DNA of 64,000 nt from Methylocystis sp. SC2 (GTDB lineage: Bacteria > Pseudomonadota > Alphaproteobacteria > Rhizobiales > Beijerinckiaceae): positions 714,501 through 778,500 of the forward strand of contig NC_018485.1 of assembly GCF_000304315.1 (NCBI RefSeq). The letters are read 5' to 3'. A model generated the notes under the pieces. It was given only the letters and a program-made list of their open reading frames with translations, had not been told where the DNA came from and did not search any database. This document shows positions 37,600 to 46,614 of the stretch, piece by piece. The position numbers and the translations under genes were made by a program. Within the stretch, counting starts at the first letter, position 1. Every line of letters starts with the position of its first letter.

Positions 37600-38544
37600 A
37601 TGCCGAGCCGCCCCTTGCTTTTGGCCGCCATTTTCAAATACATCCCCTATATGAGGCTTCGCATTCCAAATCCAGTCTTATCGCCCGAGGGCGCCTCGGC
37701 GCCCAGCCCCGCCCCCGCCAAGCGATACGGCGTCGCGATCGTCGGCAATGACAAGATCATCGACTGGCTGCTCCCTTTTCTCGAAAGCTACCGGGACACG
37801 AATTCCGCGCTGCCGCTTTATCTCATTCCCTATGACGACAATGTCAGCATGACGCGCCGCGCCGCGGACATTTACGGGGCGCATTACGTCGGCGAGGAGC
37901 CGACCGAAATCGACAAGCTCTCGCATGAACTTTATCCCGGCATCTTCAACGCCAATCGTCGTCGGCTGCGAAAGCTGCAGGCGCTCGCGCTGCCGCTTGA
38001 TGAAGTGGCCTATGTCGACGTGGACGTGATTCTGTTTCGCGACTTCACGCCGCTGTTCGGCCGTCTGGACAAGGGCAAGACGGAGTTCATCGTCGCCTCG
38101 CCCAGCTTCGAATATGTCTATAACGACAGACGCGACCACTATCCGTTTCTCAAGGACGCGCTCCTCTTCAACGACGGCTTCTGGATCACGTCGAACCAAT
38201 ATCTGAAGCTGTCCGATTTCATCGAGACGATCCGCGACGACGCCGCCATTTTCCATGACGTGCGCAAGCGCGGCCAGCTCTTCGCTCAGCCGCTCGTCAA
38301 TTTCGTCACGCACCGCCGGGGCCTGAAAATCGAGCTTTTGCCAAACGTCATCGCGGGCGCCTCCCACGAAAGCTTCTACAAGGCGCCAGGCGTCGAATTT
38401 AAGAACGGCAAGCCCGTCGACTATGAAGGCAAGGAGATCTATTTCGCGCATTGGGCCGGCGCGACGGCGCTGCCGAAGCATGGCGTGTTCGACGAGGCGT
38501 GGACGCACTATTCGCAGGCCGCCTGGGCGAGGTTCAAGCGATGA
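37600..38544 (+). CDS. Putative nucleotide-diphospho-sugar transferase (GT-A type)
   Basis: The 314-residue frame contains YGVAIVGNDKIIDWLLPFLESYRDT, YLIPYDDNVSMTRR and, centrally, VAYVDVDVILFRDFTPLF, a D-x-D motif in the setting seen in GT-A transferases of the GT8/nucleotide-diphospho-sugar type. LLFNDGFWITSNQYLKL and a late EIYFAHWAGATALPKHG follow, also common in that fold. ATG 37600 is the longest start; ATG 37651 (MRLRIPNPVL) removes 17 poorly conserved residues and may be real. It lies divergent from the two glycosyltransferases and 104 bp before the LptF-like gene. Confidence 0.7.
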   Translation: MPSRPLLLAAIFKYIPYMRLRIPNPVLSPEGASAPSPAPAKRYGVAIVGNDKIIDWLLPFLESYRDTNSALPLYLIPYDDNVSMTRRAADIYGAHYVGEEPTEIDKLSHELYPGIFNANRRRLRKLQALALPLDEVAYVDVDVILFRDFTPLFGRLDKGKTEFIVASPSFEYVYNDRRDHYPFLKDALLFNDGFWITSNQYLKLSDFIETIRDDAAIFHDVRKRGQLFAQPLVNFVTHRRGLKIELLPNVIAGASHESFYKAPGVEFKNGKPVDYEGKEIYFAHWAGATALPKHGVFDEAWTHYSQAAWARFKR

Positions 38545-38648
38545 CGCGCGGCGTCCCGCATCGCGCGCGGCTCTTCCGCTCAAGCGGCGCGACGCGAATT
38601 TGCTTTGCCGCTCGGCGCGACGCCGAGCGATAGCGCGGAGCCCCCGCC

Positions 38649-39815
38649 ATGCCGCGCCTGTTGTTCCGCTATCTGTTGAAGCGCATCGGATTCGGCGTGC
38701 TCATCGTCCAGTTCGCGCTCTCCATTCCGGTCGTCCTGTCCTATCTGCTGTACCAACTGCCGCCGGCCGCCGTGCGCGGCGGCCTTGTCATTCCCGCTTT
38801 GATCGGGGTGACGCCGACGGTGGCCTATGTGACGCTGCCGATGGCGGTTGGCGTCGCCACCGCGCTCGAATTCGGCCGCATGGCGAGCGAGGGCATGATC
38901 GCCGTTCTCTACGCGCTGCGCCTTTCCGTCTGGGCCATCTGCCGCCCCGCGCTGGTCTTGGCGGCCGGCGTCGTCGTCCTCGGCTATCTGCTCGCCAATT
39001 TCGCGGCGCCCTATTATTCGAGCGGCATGCAGGATGTGCTCAATGTCGTGCGCAATTCGCTCAACCACCGCATGCTCGACGCGGCGCATTTCTACACCTT
39101 CGACAATGGCGTGAAGACGCTCTACATCGAGCGCTGGGAGACGCCCGACCTTGCGGTCAATCTGTTCGTTCGCCAGCTTTCGGTCGAAAAGATGCAGGAG
39201 GAGACGGTGACCGCGGCGCGCGCCGAATTTCGACGCAATGAATCAGGCGTCATCGTCGCGCTCTCCAACGGCAGCATCCAGACCCGCTCATTGACGACAG
39301 GCGACGTGCGCATCGCCAATTTCGATGAATACGCCATGGCGCTGCCGATGCAGGGCAGCGCATCGCTGCCCGACCGGGGCTGGCGCGGCGTCTATGAATT
39401 GTCGGCCGGCGCCTTTCTCGCCAATTATGCTGCGGCGCGGGGCGATCCGCGCCAGCTTGGAGAGTGGACGGCCGAGGCGGCGAAGCGCTTCGGCGTGCCG
39501 GCGCTCGCCTTTGCCCATACGCTGCTCGCCATGGCGCTCGTCCTGACATTCGGGAACATCACCGGCCGGCGCGGCGCGGCGGGAGGCCTCACCACGATTG
39601 CGGTTCCAGCCGTGCACATCGGCTTTCTCGTCGCGCTTGAATCGCTCCTGCGCATCAATGGGCTGTTCGTCTTGCTGCTCGCCGCGCTCGCCCTCGCCGA
39701 AGTCGGCGTTTCGGTTTGGCTCCTCGCCCGGCTCAACCGCAGCCCAAAGCCCAAGCGCCTTCGCGGCCAACGCGCGGCATCCGGGCGGGACGCCTACGCG
39801 GCGCCGCTCGCCTGA
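38649..39815 (+). CDS. LptF/LptG (YjgP/YjgQ) family permease
   Basis: LptF and LptG are the membrane subunits that extract lipopolysaccharide with the LptB ATPase. The 388-residue protein has about three N-terminal spans (FRYLLKRIGFGVLIVQFALSIPVVL; IPALIGVTPTVAYVTLPMAVGVATALEFGRM; ALVLAAGVVVLGYLLANFAAPYY), a periplasmic beta-jellyroll region with short beta stretches (about 110-250) and three C-terminal spans. Canonical lptF and lptG are adjacent, but here a single gene stands alone in a glycan-export locus. Whether it is one of the canonical pair or an extra paralogue cannot be decided here. Its end overlaps the convergent ABC ATPase gene by 22 bp. Confidence 0.82.
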   Translation: MPRLLFRYLLKRIGFGVLIVQFALSIPVVLSYLLYQLPPAAVRGGLVIPALIGVTPTVAYVTLPMAVGVATALEFGRMASEGMIAVLYALRLSVWAICRPALVLAAGVVVLGYLLANFAAPYYSSGMQDVLNVVRNSLNHRMLDAAHFYTFDNGVKTLYIERWETPDLAVNLFVRQLSVEKMQEETVTAARAEFRRNESGVIVALSNGSIQTRSLTTGDVRIANFDEYAMALPMQGSASLPDRGWRGVYELSAGAFLANYAAARGDPRQLGEWTAEAAKRFGVPALAFAHTLLAMALVLTFGNITGRRGAAGGLTTIAVPAVHIGFLVALESLLRINGLFVLLLAALALAEVGVSVWLLARLNRSPKPKRLRGQRAASGRDAYAAPLA

Positions 39816-40555
39816 GTTTCTTCGGCGCGCATCGCCTTACGGTAGTCGGCGACCACCTTCTCCGGATCGCCAATCTCGCGCACGACGCCGTCCTCCAGCC
39901 AGAGCACGCGGTTGCACAAAGAGGCGAGAAAGTTGAGATCGTGCGACACCATCAGAATGGTGCCGGTTTTGGCGAATTCGGCGATGTATTTCTCGCACTT
40001 GCGCTGAAATATTTCGTCGCCGACCGAAAGCGCTTCATCGACGATGAGCACGTCGGCGTTGGCGTAGGCGCAGATCGCGAAAGCCACTCGCGCGATCATG
40101 CCCATCGAATAGGTGCGCATCGGCTGCTCAAAAAATGGCCCGATGTCGGCGAAGGCGGCGATGTCCTCGATGCAGGCGTCGACCTCCTTGCGCGACAGCC
40201 CCAGGATCGCCGCGCCGATGCGGGCGTTTTCGCGTCCCGTCAGCAGGCCGTCGAAGCCCGAGCCGAGCGCCAAAATCGGCGCGATGCGGCCGCCGACCCT
40301 GAAATCGCCCTTCGTTGGCTGGGTGATGCCGCACAGAATTTGCAGCAGCGTTGTCTTGCCGGCGCCGTTGCGTCCCACGATGCCGACGCGCTCGCCTCTC
40401 TCAACCGTGAAATTGACGTCATGCAGAACCCATTTGTCCTTATAGAATTTCTTCCATAGGCCAAACAGGATCTGCTTGAGCTGATCGTTCTGATGCGCAT
40501 AGAGCTGGAAAGCCTTGCCGACGCCCGCGCAGCGGATAGTGGGCTCAGATGACAT
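39794..40555 (-). CDS. ABC-2 polysaccharide exporter ATPase (Wzt/KpsT/TagH-like)
   Basis: The 253-residue ATPase from ATG 40555 has Walker A GIVGRNGAGKTT (58-69), the degenerate signature YSMGMIARVAFAI found in polysaccharide exporters, Walker B DVLIVDEALSVGD and the H-loop MVSHDLNFL. The N-terminal KAFQLYAHQNDQLKQILFG segment is typical of Wzt/KpsT/TagH. There is no C-terminal carbohydrate-binding domain, so it resembles the capsule or teichoic-acid type more than O-antigen Wzt with end-cap recognition. It overlaps the permease gene by 11 bp, forming a complete exporter. Confidence 0.92.
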   Translation of the reverse strand: MSSEPTIRCAGVGKAFQLYAHQNDQLKQILFGLWKKFYKDKWVLHDVNFTVERGERVGIVGRNGAGKTTLLQILCGITQPTKGDFRVGGRIAPILALGSGFDGLLTGRENARIGAAILGLSRKEVDACIEDIAAFADIGPFFEQPMRTYSMGMIARVAFAICAYANADVLIVDEALSVGDEIFQRKCEKYIAEFAKTGTILMVSHDLNFLASLCNRVLWLEDGVVREIGDPEKVVADYRKAMRAEETQASGAA

Positions 40556-41369
40556 CGACGATGACCGATTTGTAGCGCATGAAAAACTGATAGCCGCCAA
40601 GGAACACCGCATAGGAGATCGCGACAAGCGCGAAATAGCCGAAGACGTTTGGAATTGTTCCATCGAGCGCAAGGCCGCGCAACATCTCGATGTAATCGCC
40701 GACGATGTTGAGACGCAGCCACCATGCGACCGATCCGGACATGGCGGCGATCTGGTCCAGGCGATAGAAGATCGGCGTCGCGAACATGAGCACCGGCACG
40801 ACAGAGGCCATGATATGGGCGACGTCGCGCGTGAACGCCCCGAGCGCCATCAGAAACCACACGATGCCGATGGTAAAGAGAAAAAAGGGCGCGATCAGGA
40901 AGGGCGTCAGCACGATCGTTAAGGGAATCGTTCCCGCCGTCAGCAACCGAAAGACGATGTAGACGGCGAAGCCCACTCCACCGTAGGTGAACGCCCGGAT
41001 CGTCGCCGTCCAGGCGATGGTTTCGCTGGGGAAAATCGACTTCTTCACGAAGTTGACATGCTCGTGCAACAGCATTGGCGCCCGATAGGCGAGTTCGCTA
41101 AATAGATTGAAGACAATAAGCCCGATGAAAATCGAGCTTGCATAGTCGGTGACGCTCACGCCGGCGGAAAGCTGCGGAACCGTGATCGAGAACAACGCGG
41201 TATAGGTGAGCAGCATGAAGAGCGGCGAAAGCACCGCCCAGAGCGGTCCAAGCGCCGAGCCGCGAAATCGGGAAATGAACTCGCGCCGCACGACGGCGCG
41301 GATAAGCTCCCGGTTGCGCCAAGCCCGTTCGAAGGGCGCGACATAGACAGGAGGGATCGAGGCGAGCAA
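40545..41369 (-). CDS. ABC-2 polysaccharide exporter permease (Wzm/KpsM/TagG-like)
   Basis: The 274-residue integral membrane protein has an amphipathic N-terminus (ELIRAVVRREFISRFRGSALGPLWAVLSPLFMLLTY), typical of Wzm/TagG, followed by about six spans and a conserved GIVWFLMALGAFTRDVAHIMASVVPVLMFATPIFY region. It should form the channel for a lipid-linked glycan. The start is a TTG at 41369, as no ATG precedes the conserved region. It is followed, with an 11-bp overlap, by its ATPase. The two paralogous glycosyltransferases and a third transferase lie within 6 kb. Confidence 0.9.
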   Translation of the reverse strand: MLASIPPVYVAPFERAWRNRELIRAVVRREFISRFRGSALGPLWAVLSPLFMLLTYTALFSITVPQLSAGVSVTDYASSIFIGLIVFNLFSELAYRAPMLLHEHVNFVKKSIFPSETIAWTATIRAFTYGGVGFAVYIVFRLLTAGTIPLTIVLTPFLIAPFFLFTIGIVWFLMALGAFTRDVAHIMASVVPVLMFATPIFYRLDQIAAMSGSVAWWLRLNIVGDYIEMLRGLALDGTIPNVFGYFALVAISYAVFLGGYQFFMRYKSVIVDVI

Positions 41370-41572
41370 GTGTCGGCGCGTCCTTTCGGGTTCAGAACTT
41401 GGTCTCGAACAGCGCGAGACGTCCCTCGACAGGATCGTGCGCCGATCGAAGCTATCGCGCCTGACGCGGCGCCGCCCGCATAGACCAGTTCAGCCCGCCC
41501 CCTGTCAATGGCGACGCTCACCCTCCGTGGTACGGCATGCATCATCGAACTCATTGTCTTGAGAAGCGGCCA

Positions 41573-43072
41573 ATGGTGACGCGTCGCGCGACGATCGCGG
41601 GACTGGGCGCCCTGGCGACCCAGTTGATCCTGCCGAGCGTGGAAGCGGCGCAAGAGCCGCCCTATCGGCTGGGCGAATGGACGGGCGACAGTTTCGCGCC
41701 CATGCACGCGATCCGCGACGGGCTCTGGCGCGCTCCGCTTCCGGCTCCTGAGCGGCGCGTCGACGTCGCGGTGATTGGCGGCGGTCTGGCCGGCCTCGCC
41801 GTCGCGGCGCTGCTACGGGAGCGCGACGTGCTCGTCCTAGAGCGCGAGGCGGAGCCTGGCGGCGTCGCCAAATCCGAGCGTTGGCGCGATGTCGAATATG
41901 CGCTGGGATCGGCCTATATCGTTGACATATCTCATCCTTTCATTGCGCTTTACGAGACGCTGGGCCTCGCGCCGCACCCCGTCAGCGAACCGGTCGACAG
42001 AGCGCTGTCAGGGGCGGCCGGCGCGGGAGATCCCCGGGAGCGGGAATGGCGCGGCGGCTATGAGCGGCTAAAGGCGCTTTTGCGCCGCCTCGGCGGGAGC
42101 CCGGACTTTCCCAAGATTCCGATCGGGGAAGCGTCGGCGCCTGCGCTTGCGCTGGACCAGCTCTCCCTGCAGGAATTCTTGCGGCGCGAGCATGTCGACG
42201 CCGAACTCTTCGGCCTGCTCGACGCCTACAGCCTCTCGGCGCTCGGCGCGCCCACGGCCGAAATATCCGCCTATGCGGGCGTCAATTTTCTTTCGGAGAT
42301 CAACGCGCCGATCTACGCCTTCCCGGGAGGCAACGCGGCGATCGCCCGCGCCTTGGCGGCGCGCCTCGCACGCGCCGGCGAGGGACGCATCGTCTCGAGC
42401 GCCGCGGTTTACGCGATCGAGCCGGCGGAAGGCGGCTACGCCCGCGTCGGCTGGTTCGATGCGCGACATCCAGAAGCGCCCCGCTGCCTCGAGGCGCGCT
42501 GGGCGGTGGTCGCCGCGCCCTATTTTTTCGCAGGCCGCATTCTGCGCGGCGTCGATCCCGCCGCGACGGCGCAAATGACCGGGCTGCGGCAGGGCAGCTA
42601 TCTCGTCGCCAACTGCTGTTTCGAGGGACCGCCGGCGGCGCTGCCCTATGACAGCTGGGCCCTGGGCGCCCAGAGCTTCAGCGACGCGATCAGCGCGACC
42701 GCTGTGCTGCCGGACGCCGAGCGGCCCAAGGATCACAGCGTCCTGACCGTCTATGCGCCGTTTCGAGACCCTCGCGCGGGTCGCGCCCGCCTGCTCGCGG
42801 GCGAACGCGCCGCCTTCGCCGCGCCGATCGTCGACGAACTGCGACGTTTCATGCCGGAGACGTTCGGCACGGCGCGGCTCGCCGAGGTGCGGCTGACGCG
42901 CTGGGGCCACCATCACCTCATCGCCGCGCCGGGGATCGTCGCGACGATGCGCGCCTTGCCAAAACGCTTCGGCAACGTTCTGCTCGCCCATTCGGACGGT
43001 CAGGGCATGCCGGCGGTCGAGAGCGCCCTGGTCGAGGCGCAGAACGCCGTCGAGATCATCACGAAGGGCTGA
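41573..43072 (+). CDS. Tat-exported FAD-dependent amine-oxidase-like oxidoreductase
   Basis: The 499-residue protein begins MVTRRATIAGLGALATQLILPSVEA, a twin-arginine-type signal. An FAD-binding fold follows (VDVAVIGGGLAGLAVAALLRERDVLVLEREAEPGGVAKSE), as in the amine oxidase and phytoene-desaturase-like group, and a C-terminal FAD motif (NVLLAHSDGQGMPAVESAL). A region NFLSEINAPIYAFPGGNAAIARALA is also typical. ATG 41573 has GAGAAG upstream. The substrate is unknown; the divergent neighbour is the polysaccharide exporter. It converges on glmS, with only 5 bp between the stops. Confidence 0.75.
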   Translation: MVTRRATIAGLGALATQLILPSVEAAQEPPYRLGEWTGDSFAPMHAIRDGLWRAPLPAPERRVDVAVIGGGLAGLAVAALLRERDVLVLEREAEPGGVAKSERWRDVEYALGSAYIVDISHPFIALYETLGLAPHPVSEPVDRALSGAAGAGDPREREWRGGYERLKALLRRLGGSPDFPKIPIGEASAPALALDQLSLQEFLRREHVDAELFGLLDAYSLSALGAPTAEISAYAGVNFLSEINAPIYAFPGGNAAIARALAARLARAGEGRIVSSAAVYAIEPAEGGYARVGWFDARHPEAPRCLEARWAVVAAPYFFAGRILRGVDPAATAQMTGLRQGSYLVANCCFEGPPAALPYDSWALGAQSFSDAISATAVLPDAERPKDHSVLTVYAPFRDPRAGRARLLAGERAAFAAPIVDELRRFMPETFGTARLAEVRLTRWGHHHLIAAPGIVATMRALPKRFGNVLLAHSDGQGMPAVESALVEAQNAVEIITKG

Positions 43073-43077
43073 GCGCC

Positions 43078-44907
43078 CTATTCCACCGTGACGCTCTTGG
43101 CGAGATTGCGCGGCTGATCCACGTCTTTGCCCATGAAGGTCGCGACGTGATAGGCGAGGAGCTGCGCCGGAACGGCGTAGACGAGGACCGCGAAGGGGCC
43201 CGCGACGCTTTCCGGCATTTCGACGAAACCGGCGAGCTCGGCGGCCGCGGCGTCCCGGGCGTGCGGCGAACCGATCAGAATCAGGTGCCCGCCGCGCGCA
43301 GCGACTTCCTGGAGATTTGAGACGGTTTTTTCCAGGCTTGCGTCCGGGGGCGCCAGCACGATCACCGGCATGGCGAAGTCGATGAGCGCGATCGGCCCAT
43401 GTTTCAGTTCTCCCGCCGCGTAGCCCTCCGCGTGGATATAGGAGAGTTCCTTGAGCTTCAGCGCGCCTTCCAGCGCCAGAGGAAAGGCCGGTCCACGGCC
43501 GAGGTAGAGCACGCTTGAGGCCCGCGCCACGTCGCGTGCCACGGGTTCGATCTGCGCCTCGCGCGCGAGCGCCTGCGCCATCTGCCCCGGCGTGGCGACG
43601 AGCTCGGCGACCAGTTCACGTTCGCGCTCCTTGCTCAGCACGCCGCGCGCGCGGCCCAGCGCCAGCGCAAGACAGGCGAAAACCGCGAGCTGACAGGTGA
43701 AGGCCTTGGTCGAGGCGACCCCGATCTCGGGTCCCGCCAATGTCTGCGCCACCGTGTCGCTCTCGCGCGCGATCGTCGAGGTCTCGACATTGACGATCGA
43801 GAGAATGTGCTGGCCCTGTTCGCGGGCGTAGCGCAGCGCGGCGAGCGTATCGGCGGTTTCGCCGGACTGCGAGACCAGAATCGTCAAGCCGTTCTCGGGC
43901 AGCGGCGCTTCGCGGTAGCGAAATTCCGAAGCGATGTCGATTTCGACTGAAAGGGCGGCGAAGCGCTCCAGCCAATAACGCGCCACGAGACCGGCGTAAT
44001 AGGCCGTGCCGCACGCCGAAATGGTCACCCGCGAGAGCGTCCGCGGATCGAATGTGAGGTCGAACGGCAGGCGCACGACGCCCTCGGCCAGATCGAGATA
44101 ATGCGCCAGCGTGCGGCCGACGACCTCCGGCTGCTCGTGGATTTCCTTGGCCATGAAATGGCGGTAGTTGCCCTTGTCGACCAGGAAGGATCCGGCCGTC
44201 AGCGGTTGAAAGCGCCGCTCGACGAGAGCGTCGCTCGCGTCATGGAAGCGCGCGGCGTCGCGCGTCAGCGTCACCCAGTCGCCCTCGTCGAGATAGGCGA
44301 TGGACGTCGCGAATGGGGCGAGCGCGAGAGCGTCGGAGCCGAGATAGGCGCCTTCGTCGCTCCAGCCGACGGCGAGCGGCGACCCGCGCCGCGCGCCGAT
44401 CAGAAGATCGTTTTCGCCCTCAAAGAGAAAGACGAGCGCAAAGGCGCCCTTCAGGCGCTTTAACGCCGACGCGACGGCTTGTTCCGGCGTCGCGCCATCG
44501 CCCAGCGCGTCGGCGACAAGATGGGCGACGGCCTCGGAGTCGGTCTCGCTCGAAAAGATATGGCCTTTCGCCGTCAGTTCGGCGCGCAGCTCGCGGAAAT
44601 TTTCGATGATGCCATTATGAACCACCGCGACACGGTCGTTGGCGTGCGGATGGGCGTTGTTCTCGGTCGGGCGGCCATGGGTCGCCCAGCGCGTGTGGCC
44701 GATGCCGATGGCGCCGGAGAGCGGCGCGGCCGCGAGCTTTTCTTCGAGGTTCCTGAGCTTGCCGCTCGCCCGCAAACGGGTGAGCCGCCCGTTCTCCAGA
44801 GTGGCGATCCCGGCCGAATCATAGCCCCGATATTCTAGGCGCTTGAGCGCGTCGACGATTTTCCCGGCGACCGGAGCCGTGCCGATGATTCCCACAATGC
44901 CGCACAT
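43078..44907 (-). CDS. glmS: Glutamine--fructose-6-phosphate aminotransferase GlmS
   Basis: GlmS makes glucosamine-6-phosphate from fructose-6-phosphate and glutamine, opening UDP-GlcNAc synthesis. The 609-residue protein starts MCGIVGIIG, where Cys2 becomes the N-terminal nucleophile, so ATG 44907 must be the start even though the frame is open to 44925. The glutaminase domain has YRGYDSAGIA, GHTRWATHG and NGIIENFRELR. The two SIS domains carry SQSGETADTLAALR and the C-terminal QPRNLAKSVTVE. It lies downstream of glmU on the same strand, with a 96-bp gap. Confidence 0.98.
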   Translation of the reverse strand: MCGIVGIIGTAPVAGKIVDALKRLEYRGYDSAGIATLENGRLTRLRASGKLRNLEEKLAAAPLSGAIGIGHTRWATHGRPTENNAHPHANDRVAVVHNGIIENFRELRAELTAKGHIFSSETDSEAVAHLVADALGDGATPEQAVASALKRLKGAFALVFLFEGENDLLIGARRGSPLAVGWSDEGAYLGSDALALAPFATSIAYLDEGDWVTLTRDAARFHDASDALVERRFQPLTAGSFLVDKGNYRHFMAKEIHEQPEVVGRTLAHYLDLAEGVVRLPFDLTFDPRTLSRVTISACGTAYYAGLVARYWLERFAALSVEIDIASEFRYREAPLPENGLTILVSQSGETADTLAALRYAREQGQHILSIVNVETSTIARESDTVAQTLAGPEIGVASTKAFTCQLAVFACLALALGRARGVLSKERERELVAELVATPGQMAQALAREAQIEPVARDVARASSVLYLGRGPAFPLALEGALKLKELSYIHAEGYAAGELKHGPIALIDFAMPVIVLAPPDASLEKTVSNLQEVAARGGHLILIGSPHARDAAAAELAGFVEMPESVAGPFAVLVYAVPAQLLAYHVATFMGKDVDQPRNLAKSVTVE

Positions 44908-45003
44908 GACGACCTCCAAAAGCATAATAGCAAGAGCGCCGCCACAGGCGGATGGACGAAAAATGTCGTCAAATGATGATGCGCGTGCTTAACGGCGCCA
45001 TTA

Positions 45004-46365
45004 TTATTTTCTTTCCGCCTTTTTCGCCGCCTGCGCCAGACGGAACGAGACCGCCCAGCCCGCCTTTTCCATCTGCCGGCCGCGGGCCACCGCGAGCGCG
45101 TCGGGCGCAACATCCTTGGTGACGACGGAGCCGGAGCCGACATAGGCCCCCTGCCCGATGGTCACCGGCGCGACGAGCGACGAGTTTGAGCCGATGAAGG
45201 CGTTTTCGCCGATCGTCGTGCGATATTTGAGGAAGCCGTCGTAATTGCAGGTAATGGTTCCTGCGCCGATATTGGCGTTGGCGCCGATGTCGGCGTCGCC
45301 GATGTAGGACAGGTGATTGACCTTGGCGCCCGGCGCGACATTGGCGTTCTTGATCTCGACGAAATTCCCGACCTTGGCTTTCTCGGCGAGCGCCGCGCCC
45401 GGCCGCAGTCGCGCGAAGGGACCGACGCTCGCGCGCGCGCCGACGCGCGCGCCTTCAAGATGCGAGAAGGCGTGGATCACCGCGCCGTCGGCGATTTCAA
45501 CGCCGGGGCCGATGACGACATGCGGCTCGATCGTCACGTCGCGGCCGATCACGGTGTCGGCGGAGAGAAAAACCGTCTCCGGCGCGGTCATCGTCGCGCC
45601 CGCGGCCATTGCGGCGCGGCGCAGACGCGTCTGCGCGAGGGCCTCAGCCTGCGCGAGCTGGATACGGTCGTTGACGCCGAGAACTTCGGTTTCGTCGGCG
45701 ATGACGACTGTCATTTCGCGTCCGTCGGCGCGCGCGAACTCGACCACGTCGGTAAGATAGAATTCGCCCTTGGCGTTTTTATTGTCGATCTTTTCCAGCA
45801 GGCGCAGCGCCTCTCCGCCGTCGATCGCCATCAGACCGCCGTTGCAGAGCGTGACCGCGCGTTCTTCATCGGTGGCGTCTTTTTCCTCGCGGATGGCGAC
45901 GAGACGCCCCGAGTCGTCGCGCAGCAGCCGTCCGTAGCCGAAGGGGTTGGTTGCCTGAAACCCCAGAACGGCGACCGCGGCGCCACCGGCTAGGGCGGCG
46001 CGCAAGGCGCCGATCGTCGGCGCCGTCACCAGCGGCGTATCGGCGAAGAGCACCAGCAGGTCGTCGCATCCTTCCGCGATGGCGGCGCGCGCGGCGAGAA
46101 CGGCGTGCGCGGTGCCGAGCCTTTCGCTCTGCACGAAGATGTCTGCGTCGGCGATCGAGCGGCGCGCTTCAGCGCCGACGTCGTCGCATCCGGGGCCGAC
46201 GATCACCGCGACGCGGCCGACGCCCGCCGTCGCGGCGCTCGACAGCACATTGGCGAGCATGGAGCGGCCGGCGACCTCGTGCAGCGCCTTCGGCCGGTTG
46301 GATTTCATCCGCGTGCCTTCGCCGGCGGCAAGGACAATCGCGAGCGCGCTTCTGGATTTCGGCAT
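45004..46365 (-). CDS. glmU: Bifunctional GlmU (GlcN-1-P acetyltransferase / UDP-GlcNAc pyrophosphorylase)
   Basis: GlmU acetylates glucosamine-1-phosphate and then uridylates it to UDP-GlcNAc, feeding peptidoglycan and LPS. The product (453 residues from ATG 46365) has the uridyltransferase motif [40 protein letters not shown] and a C-terminal left-handed beta-helix of hexapeptide repeats ending in ICNYDG-like ([25 protein letters not shown]) and GRQMEKAGW. The frame is open to ATG 46506, which has a strong AAGGAGA site, while 46365 has no visible ribosome site. A 47-residue N-terminal extension is therefore possible. Confidence 0.95.
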   Translation of the reverse strand: MPKSRSALAIVLAAGEGTRMKSNRPKALHEVAGRSMLANVLSSAATAGVGRVAVIVGPGCDDVGAEARRSIADADIFVQSERLGTAHAVLAARAAIAEGCDDLLVLFADTPLVTAPTIGALRAALAGGAAVAVLGFQATNPFGYGRLLRDDSGRLVAIREEKDATDEERAVTLCNGGLMAIDGGEALRLLEKIDNKNAKGEFYLTDVVEFARADGREMTVVIADETEVLGVNDRIQLAQAEALAQTRLRRAAMAAGATMTAPETVFLSADTVIGRDVTIEPHVVIGPGVEIADGAVIHAFSHLEGARVGARASVGPFARLRPGAALAEKAKVGNFVEIKNANVAPGAKVNHLSYIGDADIGANANIGAGTITCNYDGFLKYRTTIGENAFIGSNSSLVAPVTIGQGAYVGSGSVVTKDVAPDALAVARGRQMEKAGWAVSFRLAQAAKKAERK

Positions 46366-46614
46366 CGGGCGCCCAAAGGCTAGACGTTGGCGAAAGGAGC
46401 CGGCGCAGCGACGCCGCTCAGGCCGCGGTTCTGGCAGATTCGAGCGGCGGAGCGCAAGCCGCCGCGGCTTTCGCGCGCAGTCCTCAAAAACCGCCAAGAA
46501 AACCATGTTGTCTCCTTAGCTTTCTTGTATAGAGGGGCTGTCGCCTGCCGAGCGCCGCAAAAAGGCTCAATCACCCGTTCATGGACCGCGCGGATCGGCC
46601 TCCTTCGGTAGCTC

